This document shows, piece by piece, positions 1 through 8,797 of a DNA stretch of 64,000 nucleotides. The notes under the pieces are model-generated. The model was not told the origin of the DNA. It worked only from the letters and a program-made list of their open reading frames with translations, and did not search any database. Origin of the DNA: Streptomyces flavofungini (GTDB lineage Bacteria; Actinomycetota; Actinomycetes; Streptomycetales; Streptomycetaceae); contig NZ_BMVR01000014.1 of the NCBI RefSeq assembly GCF_014650815.1, positions 186,001 to 250,000 on the forward strand, written 5' to 3'. The position numbers and the translations under genes were made by a program. Numbering within the stretch: position 1 is the first letter of the stretch; every line of letters starts with the position of its first letter.

Positions 1-1
1 C

Positions 2-544
2 CCCGCCGTCTCGTGCGACGACGCCGTGGCCGTCGAGCAGGCCTGGCGCCACCTCGTCTCGCTCGGCCACGAACGCATCGGCCTGGTGCTCGGACCCGCC
101 GACCACCTGCCCTCGCAGCGCAAGCTGGCCGCGGCCCGCGCGCTGGCCGAGGCGGCGGGCGGGCCGCTCCCGGAGGAGCGGGTGGCGCGGGCGATGTTCT
201 CGCTGGAAGGCGGCCAGGCCGCGGCGGCCCGGCTGCTCGACTCCGGTGTCACCGGCATCGTCTGCGCCAGCGACCCGCTCGCTCTCGGCGCCGTGCGGGC
301 GGCCCGCCGCCGGGGTCTGGTGGTGCCGCGCGACGTGTCGGTGGTCGGCTTCGACGACTCCGCGTTCATGAACTGCACCGAGCCGCCGCTCACCACCGTC
401 CGCCAGCCGATCGAGGCCATGGGCCGGGCTGCGGTCGAACTCCTCACCCTGCAGATCGCGGGCAGCACGGTGCCGTCGGGCGAGCTGCTCTTCGAGCCGG
501 AGCTGGTGGTGCGGGGATCCACGGCACAGGCGGCGCGCGACTAG
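2..544 (+). CDS. LacI-family transcriptional regulator (C-terminal part, cut by window edge)
   Basis: 180 residues are visible and the reading frame is open to the window edge, so the N-terminal helix-turn-helix lies outside. What remains is the periplasmic-binding-protein-like effector domain of a LacI/GalR repressor: a segment reading GHERIGLVLGP, then CASDPLALGAVRAARRRGL, the very typical VPRDVSVVGFDDS block and the closing LTTVRQPIEAMGRAAVELL helix. These are the hallmark subdomain-2 motifs of the family. It sits directly upstream of a sugar ABC transporter and two glucan hydrolases in the same direction, so it is probably the local repressor that releases DNA on binding an oligosaccharide. 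An AT-rich inverted repeat in the following gap is a candidate operator. The family call is secure; the effector is unknown. Confidence 0.93.
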   Translation, partial: PAVSCDDAVAVEQAWRHLVSLGHERIGLVLGPADHLPSQRKLAAARALAEAAGGPLPEERVARAMFSLEGGQAAAARLLDSGVTGIVCASDPLALGAVRAARRRGLVVPRDVSVVGFDDSAFMNCTEPPLTTVRQPIEAMGRAAVELLTLQIAGSTVPSGELLFEPELVVRGSTAQAARD

Positions 545-620
545 ACGTGGCGCCCGGCTGATCCCGTAGACGTGGCGCCCGACTGATCCCGGCCCGATCC
601 GAACCCCTCCTTCCTGACAG

Positions 621-634
621 TTGAATATTTTCAA
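621..634. promoter_or_regulatory. Candidate LacI-type operator, inverted repeat TTGAA-N4-TTCAA
   Basis: The sequence TTGAATATTTTCAA is a perfect 5-4-5 inverted repeat and the most AT-rich stretch for kilobases around. It lies about 140 bases upstream of the binding-protein gene and just after the LacI-family gene. LacI-family operators in Streptomyces sugar loci are commonly short palindromes in this position. Assignment to the adjacent regulator is inference. Confidence 0.5.
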
Positions 635-664
635 TTTCTGCGCGAGATATTGCGGCCTCATGTC

Positions 665-688
665 GGCGGTGCTTGAGTAAGCGCCGCC
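665..688. promoter_or_regulatory. Second inverted repeat upstream of the sugar ABC operon
   Basis: Arms GGCGGTGCTT (665-674) and AAGCGCCGCC (679-688) flank GAGT and pair with one mismatch. It could be a second operator for the LacI-family protein or a stem in the 5' leader of the binding-protein mRNA. The sequence alone does not decide. Confidence 0.3.
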
Positions 689-772
689 GCACAGCACGCC
701 GCTGTGGGCTTCCCCAGCTCCCGCCATGCCCTGCCCGCACGGGCGGTGGCGCTGCCCCAAAGGGGTCCACCG

Positions 773-2209
773 ATGAGAAGCACCGGGATACGCCGACCAC
801 GCGTGCGCCGCACGCGTCGCACCCACCGCACCACCGCGGCCGCACTCGCCACCACGCTCGCCCTCACCGTGCTCACCGCCTGCGGCACCAGCAGCAGCGC
901 CGACGGCGGTGGCGACGGCGGCAACGCGGACGCGGCCGACGCGGCCTCCCCGCTGGACCCGAAGACCAAGGTCACGCTCACCATCGACTGCATGCCGCCG
1001 GCCGCGGAGAAGGCCGAGCTGAAGCAGTGGAAGGAGGACGTGAAGGCGTTCAACGCGACGTACCCGAACGTCACCGTCAAGGGCAAGCAGACCGACCCGT
1101 GCCTGGAGCCGCCCCGGTTCACGGCGATGCTGAAGGCCAAGTCCCAACCGGACGTCTTCTACACGTACTTCACCGACCTCCAGCAGGTCCTCGACAACGA
1201 CGGCGCCACCGACATCAGCGCCTACGTCCACGACCGGTCCGTGCCCGCGCTCCGCGACATGGACCCCGACGTCCTGGACGTGCTGAAGAAGGACGGCAAG
1301 CTCTACGGCCTGCCCTACAGCAACTACACGATGGGCCTGCTGATCAACCGGCCGCTCTTCGAGAAGGCCGGACTCGACCCCGACGAGCCGCCCACCACCT
1401 GGGCCGAGGTGCGTACGGCGGCGAAGAAGATCGCGGCGCTCGGTGACGGCGTCGCCGGGTTCGGGGAGTACAGCGCGGGCAACAACGGCGGCTGGCACTT
1501 CACCGCCACCACCTACGGCCTCGGCGGCAGCATCGTCAACGCCGACGGCACCAAGGCCGCGTTCGACGACGACACCGGCAAGCGCATCCTCGACAACCTC
1601 AAGGCCATGCGCTGGGACGACGACAGCATGGGCAGGACGCAGCTCCTGAAGTGGGGCGACCTGCAGAAGCAGATGGCGTCCGGGAAGCTCGGCATGTTCC
1701 TCGCCGCGCCCGACGACATCACGTACATGGTGCAGAACCTCGGCGCGCAGTACGCGGACTTCGGGATGGCGCCGATCCCCGGGGGGAAGGCGACGCTCTT
1801 CGGCGGCAACGACTACATGATCAAGAAGGGCATCTCGTCCGACAAGGTCAAGGCCGCGATCGCCTGGATCAACTTCAAGTTCCTCACCCCCGGCAAGGGC
1901 CAGTTCGACTGGGCCCGCACCAAGGCGGACGGCCTGCCCGTGGGCCTGCCGCAGCCCAACTTCTGGACCGGCGCGGCCAAGACGACCGACGACAAGGCCC
2001 GCGCCGCCAGCTCCACCATGCCCGTGGCGAACTTCCAGGCCTTCACCGCCGACCCCGTCCAGGGCAGGCCCGAGCCGCCCAAGGCGCAGGAGATCTACAA
2101 GGTCCTCGACACCGCCATGTCGGCCGTCCTCACCAACGAGGACGCCGACCCGGGCAAGCTGCTCGCCACCGCGGCGCGGCAGGTCGACCAGATCCTGGCG
2201 AACCAGTAG
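773..2209 (+). CDS. Sugar ABC transporter, lipoprotein substrate-binding protein
   Basis: 478-residue extracellular solute-binding protein of the family 1 (maltose/oligosaccharide) type. The start at 773 is chosen because AAAGGGG lies seven bases upstream and the protein then begins with an arginine-rich n-region, a hydrophobic core and a lipobox LTAC with Cys37 as the lipidation site. The mature part has the usual alternating-lobe features (for example FTAMLKAKSQPDVFYTY near the N-terminus and LGMFLAAPDDI mid-protein). It opens an operon with two permeases nine and twelve bases apart. No ATPase gene is present here, as is usual for Streptomyces sugar importers that share the MsiK ATPase encoded elsewhere. 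With GH13 and GH87 genes downstream, the likely ligand is an alpha-glucan oligosaccharide; the exact sugar is inferred. Confidence 0.92.
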   Translation: MRSTGIRRPRVRRTRRTHRTTAAALATTLALTVLTACGTSSSADGGGDGGNADAADAASPLDPKTKVTLTIDCMPPAAEKAELKQWKEDVKAFNATYPNVTVKGKQTDPCLEPPRFTAMLKAKSQPDVFYTYFTDLQQVLDNDGATDISAYVHDRSVPALRDMDPDVLDVLKKDGKLYGLPYSNYTMGLLINRPLFEKAGLDPDEPPTTWAEVRTAAKKIAALGDGVAGFGEYSAGNNGGWHFTATTYGLGGSIVNADGTKAAFDDDTGKRILDNLKAMRWDDDSMGRTQLLKWGDLQKQMASGKLGMFLAAPDDITYMVQNLGAQYADFGMAPIPGGKATLFGGNDYMIKKGISSDKVKAAIAWINFKFLTPGKGQFDWARTKADGLPVGLPQPNFWTGAAKTTDDKARAASSTMPVANFQAFTADPVQGRPEPPKAQEIYKVLDTAMSAVLTNEDADPGKLLATAARQVDQILANQ

Positions 2210-2218
2210 GGGGACACC

Positions 2219-3175
2219 GTGTCGGCCCCCACCCTGTCGAAGCGGCAGGCCCCGCCGCCCGCCCCGGACCCCGGCGCCAGCCGCTCCCGCCGCCGACGAG
2301 CCGTGTTCCGGCAGGCGTTGAAGCACAACCTCACCGCCCACGGCTTCCTCATCGGCGCCGTGCTGTGCTTCTCGTTCTTCTCCTGGTACCCGATGATCAG
2401 GGAGTTCTTCCTTGCCTTCCAGAAGCGCGAGGACGGCAGGACGGGCTGGGCCGGTTGGTCGAATTTCACGTACATCTTCAACGATCCCGCGTTCTGGCAG
2501 GCCTGGCGCAACACACTCCTGTTCACCGGGCTCGCGCTGCTCCTCGGCTTCGTCGTCCCGTTCGTGGTCGCGCTGGTGCTCAACGAGTTCCGGCACGGCC
2601 GGGGCTATCTGCGGCTGCTCGTGTATCTGCCGGTGATGCTGCCGCCGGTCGCGTCGGTGCTGCTGTTCAAGTACTTCTACGACCCGGGGTACGGCCTGTT
2701 CAACCGGATGCTCGGCGCGGTCGGCCTGCCGGACCAGCAGTGGCTGCAGTCCACCGACACGGCGATGCTGTCCGTGGTGATCGCGGCGACGTGGATGAAC
2801 ATGGGCGGCGCGACCCTGATCTATCTGGCCGCGCTCCAGGGCATCCCGGGCGAGCTGTACGAGGCCGCCGAGCTGGACGGGGCGGGGATCCTCCGCAAGA
2901 TCTGGCACGTCACGATCCCGCAGACCCGGCTCGTCCTGTCGCTGATGCTGCTCATGCAGATCATCGCGACGATGCAGGTGTTCGTGGAGCCGTTCCTGCT
3001 CACCGGCGGCGCGGGCCCCGAGGGCGCGACGCTGACCGTCGTCCAGCTCATCTACCAGTACGCGTTCACCTTCAACAACTACGGCAGCGCGGCCGCACTC
3101 GGCCTGGTGCTGCTCGTCCTCCTCGCCGCGTTCTCGGCGGCGTACGTCCGCCTCAGCCGCGCGAGCGAGGAGTGA
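2219..3175 (+). CDS. Sugar ABC transporter permease (MalF type)
   Basis: 318-residue inner-membrane permease of a carbohydrate ABC importer. A GTG start follows the binding-protein stop by nine bases with a purine-rich TAGGGGGA in between. After a charged cytoplasmic head of about 40 residues the protein has six hydrophobic segments, and the conserved EAA loop reads EAAELDGAGILRKIWHVTIP, which contacts the ATPase. The family normally pairs two unlike permeases, and the second follows twelve bases later. Together with the preceding lipoprotein it should form the importer; the ATPase must come from another locus. Confidence 0.93.
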   Translation: MSAPTLSKRQAPPPAPDPGASRSRRRRAVFRQALKHNLTAHGFLIGAVLCFSFFSWYPMIREFFLAFQKREDGRTGWAGWSNFTYIFNDPAFWQAWRNTLLFTGLALLLGFVVPFVVALVLNEFRHGRGYLRLLVYLPVMLPPVASVLLFKYFYDPGYGLFNRMLGAVGLPDQQWLQSTDTAMLSVVIAATWMNMGGATLIYLAALQGIPGELYEAAELDGAGILRKIWHVTIPQTRLVLSLMLLMQIIATMQVFVEPFLLTGGAGPEGATLTVVQLIYQYAFTFNNYGSAAALGLVLLVLLAAFSAAYVRLSRASEE

Positions 3176-3187
3176 CGGGAGCCCTCG

Positions 3188-4063
3188 ATGACGACAAGAA
3201 CCCTGATCTCGCCCGCCCAACTGGCCCGCCCACGCGGCAGGTTCCTCTACTGGACGGCGTTCGCCCTCATCCTGGTGGTCTTCACACTGGTCTTCATCGG
3301 GCCGCTCTACTGGATGGTGACCAGCGGCCTGAAGTCCCCGCAGGAGTTCGCGCGGACCCCGCCGACCCTGGTCCCCGAGGACGCCCATCCCGGCAACTAC
3401 GCGGACGCCTGGGGGGTGATGGACCTCGCGAAGCTCCTCGGCAACACCCTGTACTACGCGCTCGGCGCGCTCGCCTTCCAGCTGGTCTTCGACGTGGCGG
3501 CGGCCTACTCGCTGTCCAAGCTGCGGCCGGTGCTCGGCACCGTGATCCTCGGCGCGATGCTGGTCACGCTGATGATCCCGGCGGCCGTCCTCGTCGTACC
3601 GCAGTACCTGACCGTCCTCGACGTGCCCATCGTCGAGCGGAACCTCGTCAACTCGCCCTGGGTGATCTGGCTTCCGTCCGTCACCAACGCCTTCAACATC
3701 TTCCTGCTCAAGCGATTCTTCGACTCGATCCCGCGCGAACTGCTGGACGCCGCCGCCATCGACGGGGCCTCGCCGCTGCGCACCCTGCGCTCGGTGGTCC
3801 TGCCGATCTCCCGGCCGATCCTCGGCGTCGTGTCGATCTTCGCGGTGGTCGGGGTCTGGAAGGACTTCCTCTGGCCCATGCTCACCCTGCCCGACCCGGG
3901 CAAGCAGACCATCAACGTCGGGATCTACTCGCTGGCCGCGAGCGTCACCGAGAACTGGCTGCTCGCCGCCCTCGTCATCGCCTCCCTGCCCACCCTCGTG
4001 ATCTTCCTGGTGTGCCAGCGCCACATCATGAGCGGCCTCACGGCGGGCAGCCTCAAGGGCTGA
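3188..4063 (+). CDS. Sugar ABC transporter permease (MalG type)
   Basis: 291-residue second permease of the same importer. It has about six membrane segments, starting with the hydrophobic stretch FALILVVFTLVFIGPLYWMV, and an EAA-type loop DAAAIDGASPLRTLRSVVLP. The C-terminus ends near RHIMSGLTAGSLKG, the standard tail of MalG-type permeases. It is twelve bases from the previous permease, so co-translation is expected. A gap of 112 bases then separates it from the glucosidase gene. Confidence 0.93.
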   Translation: MTTRTLISPAQLARPRGRFLYWTAFALILVVFTLVFIGPLYWMVTSGLKSPQEFARTPPTLVPEDAHPGNYADAWGVMDLAKLLGNTLYYALGALAFQLVFDVAAAYSLSKLRPVLGTVILGAMLVTLMIPAAVLVVPQYLTVLDVPIVERNLVNSPWVIWLPSVTNAFNIFLLKRFFDSIPRELLDAAAIDGASPLRTLRSVVLPISRPILGVVSIFAVVGVWKDFLWPMLTLPDPGKQTINVGIYSLAASVTENWLLAALVIASLPTLVIFLVCQRHIMSGLTAGSLKG

Positions 4064-4175
4064 CCGCCGGCCCGCCCCGTACCGCCTCCGCCCCTGAGCA
4101 CTCCGCCGCCCTTCCCCTCGTCCCCCTCCTGCCGGGACCGGCGGCGGGGTCCCCCTGCCCGAAAGGACCGTCACC

Positions 4176-5789
4176 GTGGCAGCCACGCGACCGAACTCCC
4201 CCGACGCCGACTGGTGGCGCTCCGCCGTCATCTACCAGGTGTACGTACGCAGCTTCGCGGACGGCGACGGCGACGGCACCGGAGACCTAGCGGGGGTGCG
4301 CGCCAAGCTGCCCTACCTGGCCGAACTGGGCGTGGACGCACTGTGGTTCACCCCCTGGTACCTCTCGCCGATGGTGGACGGCGGCTACGACGTGGCCGAC
4401 TACCGCGTGATCGACCCGGCCTTCGGCACGGTCGCCGAGGCCGAGAAGCTGGTCGCCGAGGCGCGGGCGCTCGGCATCCGCACCCTCGTCGACATCGTCC
4501 CGAACCACGTCTCCGACCAGCACGTCTGGTTCCAGGCGGCGCTCGCGGCGGGGCCCGGGAGCGCCGCCCGCGAGCTGTTCCACTTCCGTGCGGGCCGCGG
4601 CGCCCACGGTGAACTGCCGCCCAACGACTGGCCCTCGCAGTTCTCCGCGTCCGCCGGTGCGTGGACGCGGCTGCCGGACGGCGAGTGGTACCTGCACCTG
4701 TTCGCGCCCGAACAGCCCGACCTCAACTGGGCGCATCCCGCGGTCCGCCAGGAGCACGAGGACGTGCTTCGCTTCTGGCTGGAGCGGGGGGTCGCGGGCG
4801 TACGGATCGACTCCGCGGCACTGCCCGCCAAGGACCCCGCGCTGCCCGACTTCGTCGAGGGCCTGGACCCGCACCCGTTCCTCGACCGCGACGAACTGCA
4901 CGACATCTACCGCTCCTGGCGGGCCGTCGCCGACGAGTACGGGGCGGTCTTCGTGGGTGAGGTGTGGCTGCCGGACTCCGAGCGCTTCGCCCGCTATCTG
5001 CGCCCCGACGAGCTGCACACCGCGTTCAACCTGTCCTTCCTGAGCTGCCCCTGGGACGCGGTCCGGCTGCGGACGTCCATCACGGAGACGCTGGCCGAGC
5101 ACGCCCCGGTCGGCGCGCCCGCGACCTGGGTGCTGTGCAACCACGACGTGACGCGGACGGTCACCCGCTACGGCCGCGCGGACACCGCCTTCGACTTCAC
5201 CATGAAGGCCTTCGGCACCCCGACCGACCTGGCCCTCGGCACCCGCAGGGCGCGGGCCGCCGCGCTGCTCTCGCTCGCCCTGCCGGGTTCGGTGTACGTC
5301 TACCAGGGCGAGGAGCTGGGCCTGCCGGAGTGCGAGATCCCGTTGGGGCGGATCCAGGACCCGATGCACTTCCGGTCGGGCGGCGCCGATCCGGGGCGCG
5401 ACGGGTGCCGGGTGCCGTTGCCGTGGGTGGCGGGCGCGCCGCACGCGGGCTTCGGGTCCGGCGCGGAGCCCTGGCTGCCGCAGCCCGCCGACTGGGCGGC
5501 GTACGCGGCCGACCGGCAGTCCGGCGACCCGGCGTCGATGCTCGCCCTGTACCGGGCGGCGCTGCGGATCCGACGCACCGGGCCCGGCTTCGGGGACGGT
5601 CCGCTGACGTGGTTGCCCGCGCCGGACGGGGTCCTGTCGTTCGCGCGCGGCGATGGTCTGGTCTGCGTGGTCAACCTCGCCGCCGCGCCCTGCGCACCGC
5701 CACCGCACACAAGCCTCCTGCTGGCCAGCGGCCCCCTGGACGACGAGGGGCGGCTCCCGCAGGACACGGCGGCCTGGCTGCGGGTCTGA
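4176..5789 (+). CDS. Alpha-glucosidase, glycoside hydrolase family 13
   Basis: 537-residue cytoplasmic enzyme (no signal peptide) of the oligo-1,6-/alpha-1,4-glucosidase branch of GH13. GTG start at 4176 with GAAAGGA ahead. A DGDGDGTGD calcium-loop-like motif is at residues 30-38, and the conserved regions follow in order: DIVPNHV near 107, VRIDSA with nucleophile Asp212, GEVW with acid Glu262 and NHD with Asp324. All three catalytic acids are present. It sits between the importer and a secreted GH87-like glucanase, so it probably hydrolyses imported gluco-oligosaccharides to glucose. Activity on alpha-1,3 linkages (nigerose-type) is inferred from context only. Confidence 0.93.
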   Translation: MAATRPNSPDADWWRSAVIYQVYVRSFADGDGDGTGDLAGVRAKLPYLAELGVDALWFTPWYLSPMVDGGYDVADYRVIDPAFGTVAEAEKLVAEARALGIRTLVDIVPNHVSDQHVWFQAALAAGPGSAARELFHFRAGRGAHGELPPNDWPSQFSASAGAWTRLPDGEWYLHLFAPEQPDLNWAHPAVRQEHEDVLRFWLERGVAGVRIDSAALPAKDPALPDFVEGLDPHPFLDRDELHDIYRSWRAVADEYGAVFVGEVWLPDSERFARYLRPDELHTAFNLSFLSCPWDAVRLRTSITETLAEHAPVGAPATWVLCNHDVTRTVTRYGRADTAFDFTMKAFGTPTDLALGTRRARAAALLSLALPGSVYVYQGEELGLPECEIPLGRIQDPMHFRSGGADPGRDGCRVPLPWVAGAPHAGFGSGAEPWLPQPADWAAYAADRQSGDPASMLALYRAALRIRRTGPGFGDGPLTWLPAPDGVLSFARGDGLVCVVNLAAAPCAPPPHTSLLLASGPLDDEGRLPQDTAAWLRV

Positions 5790-5838
5790 CCCGCGGCGGG
5801 GCCACCGCCCCCCACCCCCCTTTGGAGAGAGGTATGTC

Positions 5839-8061
5839 ATGCGCACCTCATGTTCGTTCCCAGGGCGCGCTCCGGCCCTACGCGTCGTACCGCTCGGCGC
5901 GGTGCTCGGTCTCGCGGCAGGCCTGCTGACCGCGCTCGCCCCGGCCGCGCAGGCCGCCGACGGCGCGTCGGGCGCCCGGTCGGCCGCCGCGGGCGCCACC
6001 GTCCCCTTCACCTCCGTCGAGGCCGAGAGCGCCACGTCGAACGGCACCCGCATCGGCCCGGACCACACCCAGGGCACGGTCGCCTCCGAGTCGTCCGGAC
6101 GGCAGGCGGTCCGGCTCTCAGCGGGCCAGCACGTGGAGTTCACGCTGCCCGGCGCGGCGAACGCGGTGAACGTCGCGTACAGCGTGCCGGACGGCCAGTC
6201 GGGGTCCCTCGCCGTGTACGTCAACGGCGTGAAGCTCGACAAGTCGCTCGCCGTGACGTCGAAGTACAGCTATGTCGACACACCCTGGATCCAGGGTTCC
6301 AAGACCCATCACCTCCTGGACAACACGCGGCTGCTGCTCGGCCGGAACGCGGGCGCCGGGGACAAGGTCCGGCTTGAGGCGACCGGGACCCAGGTGACCG
6401 TCGACGTCGCCGACTTCGAGCAGGTCGCCGCCGCGGGCACCAAGCCCTCCGGGGCGGTGTCGGTGACCGACAAGGGCGCCGACCCGACCGGGCAGGGCGA
6501 CTCCACGCAGGCCTTCCGCGAGGCGATCGCCGCCGCGAAGGGCGGCACGGTGTGGATTCCGCCGGGCGAGTTCAAGCTGGCACAGTCCCTCAGCAACGTC
6601 GACAACGTGCAGGTCCGGGGCGCGGGCGCCTGGCACTCCGTCGTCCGCAGCTCGCGCTTCATCGACCAGTCGAGCGCCCCGACCGGCAAGGTCGGCCTGC
6701 ACGACTTCGCGGTGATCGGTGAGGTCACCGAGCGCGTCGACAGCAATCCGGACAACTTCGTGAACGGCTCGCTCGGCCCCGACTCGGCCGTGTCCGGGAT
6801 GTGGTTGCAGCACCTCAAGGTCGGCATGTGGCTGATGGGCGACAACGACAACCTGGTGGTCGAGAAGAACCGCTTCCTGGACATGACGGCCGACGGTCTC
6901 AACCTCAACGGCACCGCGCGCGGGGTGCGGGTACGCGACAACTTCCTGCGCAACACCGGGGACGACGCCCTCGCCATGTGGTCGCTCAACACCACCAACA
7001 GCGACTCGGCGTTCATCGGCAACACCGTCTCGCAGCCCAACCTCGCCAACGGCATCGCGATCTACGGCGGCCGGAACATCACCGTCAAGGACAATCTGGT
7101 CCTCGACACCAACGCCCTCGGCAGCGGCATCGCCCTCTCCAACCAGAAGTTCCTCGACCCGTTCTTCCCGCTCGCCGGGACCATCACGGTGTCCGGCAAC
7201 CACCTGGTGCGCACGGGCGCGATGAACCCCAACTGGCAGCACCCGATGGGCGCGTTGCGTGTGGACGCGTACGACAGCGCGATCGAGGCCACCGTCGACA
7301 TCACCGATACGACGATCACCGACAGCCCGTGGAGCGCCTACGAGTTCGTCTCCGGCGGCGGTACGGGCAAGGCCGTGCGGAACGTGCACGTGGACGGCTC
7401 GACCGTGAACAAGGTCGGCACGGTCGTCGTGCAGGCGGAGACGCCGGGCGCCGTGCGGATGAGCGGCGTCAAGGCCACGGCGGTGGGTGCCGCGGGCGTC
7501 TACAACTGCCCCTACCCGTCCGGCTCCGGCAGCTTCACGCTCACCGACGGCGGCGGCAACTCCGGCTGGGACAGCGTCTGGGACGACTGCTCGACCTGGC
7601 CGCGGCCCGGCGGCGGCAACCCCGACCCCGACCCGAAGCGCAACCTCGCCAAGTCCCGGCCCGCCACCGCGACCGGCTCCGTCGACTCCTACACCCCCGG
7701 CAAGGCGGTCGACGGCGAACCGGCGACGTACTGGGAGTCCACCAACCACGCCTTCCCGCAGTCGCTCACGGTCGACCTCGGCAAGGCGGAGCCGGTCCGG
7801 CGGCTCGTCCTGAAGCTGCCCCCGCCCACCGCCTGGGCGGCCAGGACCCAGACCCTCTCCGTCCAGGGCAGCCCCGACGGCTCCGGCTACACCACCCTGG
7901 TCCCCGCGAAGGACTACCGCTTCGACCCGGCGACCGGCAACACGGTCACGATCGCCGTGCCCGCGTCGGCGCCCGACGTCCGCCACGTGCGGCTGCACGT
8001 CACCGCCAACACGGGGTGGCCCGCGGCACAGTTCGGTGAGGTGGAGGCGTACTTGAGCTGA
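5839..8061 (+). CDS. Secreted alpha-1,3-glucanase (mycodextranase)-like GH87 protein with CBM and discoidin domains
   Basis: 740-residue exported protein. The ATG at 5839 follows GGAGAGAGG and opens a signal peptide with a probable AQA-A cleavage near residue 39. Residues about 55-195 look like a CBM6/35-type beta-sandwich (VPFTSVEAESA at its start). Residues about 205-595 form a right-handed beta-helix with repeated short IT-V-x-DN rungs. The motifs TADGLNLNG (Asp352) and NTGDDALAMWS (Asp375, Asp376) match the arrangement of the catalytic aspartates of GH87 alpha-1,3-glucanases. A discoidin (F5/8C) domain occupies about 600-740. The domain set is typical of bacterial mutanases and mycodextranases. 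An alternative reading is a generic pectate-lyase-fold hydrolase, but the GDD motif argues for GH87. Confidence 0.82.
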   Translation: MRTSCSFPGRAPALRVVPLGAVLGLAAGLLTALAPAAQAADGASGARSAAAGATVPFTSVEAESATSNGTRIGPDHTQGTVASESSGRQAVRLSAGQHVEFTLPGAANAVNVAYSVPDGQSGSLAVYVNGVKLDKSLAVTSKYSYVDTPWIQGSKTHHLLDNTRLLLGRNAGAGDKVRLEATGTQVTVDVADFEQVAAAGTKPSGAVSVTDKGADPTGQGDSTQAFREAIAAAKGGTVWIPPGEFKLAQSLSNVDNVQVRGAGAWHSVVRSSRFIDQSSAPTGKVGLHDFAVIGEVTERVDSNPDNFVNGSLGPDSAVSGMWLQHLKVGMWLMGDNDNLVVEKNRFLDMTADGLNLNGTARGVRVRDNFLRNTGDDALAMWSLNTTNSDSAFIGNTVSQPNLANGIAIYGGRNITVKDNLVLDTNALGSGIALSNQKFLDPFFPLAGTITVSGNHLVRTGAMNPNWQHPMGALRVDAYDSAIEATVDITDTTITDSPWSAYEFVSGGGTGKAVRNVHVDGSTVNKVGTVVVQAETPGAVRMSGVKATAVGAAGVYNCPYPSGSGSFTLTDGGGNSGWDSVWDDCSTWPRPGGGNPDPDPKRNLAKSRPATATGSVDSYTPGKAVDGEPATYWESTNHAFPQSLTVDLGKAEPVRRLVLKLPPPTAWAARTQTLSVQGSPDGSGYTTLVPAKDYRFDPATGNTVTIAVPASAPDVRHVRLHVTANTGWPAAQFGEVEAYLS

Positions 8062-8069
8062 CCCCCGCC

Positions 8070-8111
8070 GTCAGGGGACCCGCGGGCGGGCCTGCCCGCG
8101 GGTCCGCTGAC
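8070..8111. terminator. Bidirectional hairpin terminator
   Basis: Arms GGACCCGCGGGC (8076-8087) and GCCCGCGGGTCC (8094-8105) pair perfectly around a six-base loop, extended by GTCAG/CTGAC outside. It lies between the convergent glucanase and lipoprotein genes and can serve both. There is no strong U-tract, as is common in Streptomyces. Confidence 0.85.
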
Positions 8112-8118
8112 GATTCCG

Positions 8119-8721
8119 CTACGGGGTCCGCCCGGAGGCCAACGCCGCAGCGATCTCGGTCCGGGTCCGCTCGGGCCCCACCACCAGGTGGACGGTCCGC
8201 CCCTCGCGCACCCGCACCACGGAGACCGCTCCCCGGACGCCGGATGCCCGGCGGTGCTCCTTGGCGTCGTACGCGATGACCACGGCGCGCCGCGAGCACC
8301 ACAACTGGGCGAAGGGGGCGCCGCGTTCGCCCTGCGAGAAGGAGCCGCTGCGGTAGGGGCCGCCGGGGAAGTCAGGGCTGTCTTCGCCCTCGTCCTCCGG
8401 CCAGCCTGACGTCAGGCCTGAGGTGCCTCCCTTCGCGCCGGTGACGAGGAGGCCGCATGCCGTGGGTTCGACATAGGGGACGAGCCGGTCGAGCCCGAGC
8501 CGGACTTCCGCGACGGGACGCCTCTTCACCTCACGCGTGCCGACTTCCAACTCGTCGATGACATGGCCGCTCACCCGGATCCCCGGGAGCTTCCGCAGCG
8601 GGGCGGACCGCGCTTCGGCCGAGGACGGGCTGCCGCCGTCCTTCTTCTCCGACGTGCAGGCCACGGCGGTCAGTGAGACGGCGAGGGCGACGGCCGCGGC
8701 CGTCCGGACAGATCGAATCAC
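8119..8721 (-). CDS. Putative lipoprotein of unknown function
   Basis: 200-residue protein. I chose the GTG at 8721 because it gives a compact lipoprotein signal: short basic head, hydrophobic stretch AAAVALAVSL and a lipobox TAVAC with Cys22. An in-frame GTG at 8763 would add 14 residues before the signal. The mature part has two cysteines (in EPTACGLLV and AQLWCSRRA) that could form a disulfide, and an ending in which PERTRTEIAAALASG resembles the last helix of small actinobacterial lipoproteins. I do not recognise a family. It is transcribed alone, convergent with the glucanase gene. Confidence 0.75.
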   Translation of the reverse strand: MIRSVRTAAAVALAVSLTAVACTSEKKDGGSPSSAEARSAPLRKLPGIRVSGHVIDELEVGTREVKRRPVAEVRLGLDRLVPYVEPTACGLLVTGAKGGTSGLTSGWPEDEGEDSPDFPGGPYRSGSFSQGERGAPFAQLWCSRRAVVIAYDAKEHRRASGVRGAVSVVRVREGRTVHLVVGPERTRTEIAAALASGRTP

Positions 8722-8797
8722 CGGCCCGACCCTATCGGGCCACCCTCTGACCTGCGCATTCACCTGCCCGGCGGCGCACCCCGCCCCGCCTGGCGAG

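Noticed and set aside
5834..5929. ATG at 5834 as the start of the secreted glucanase
   Set aside because: It is out of frame and closes after about 30 codons; the ATG at 5839 gives a proper signal peptide.
4287..6242. Very long minus-strand open frame opposite the glucosidase gene
   Set aside because: It is an antisense by-product of GC-biased codons; the plus strand encodes catalytic GH13 motifs throughout.
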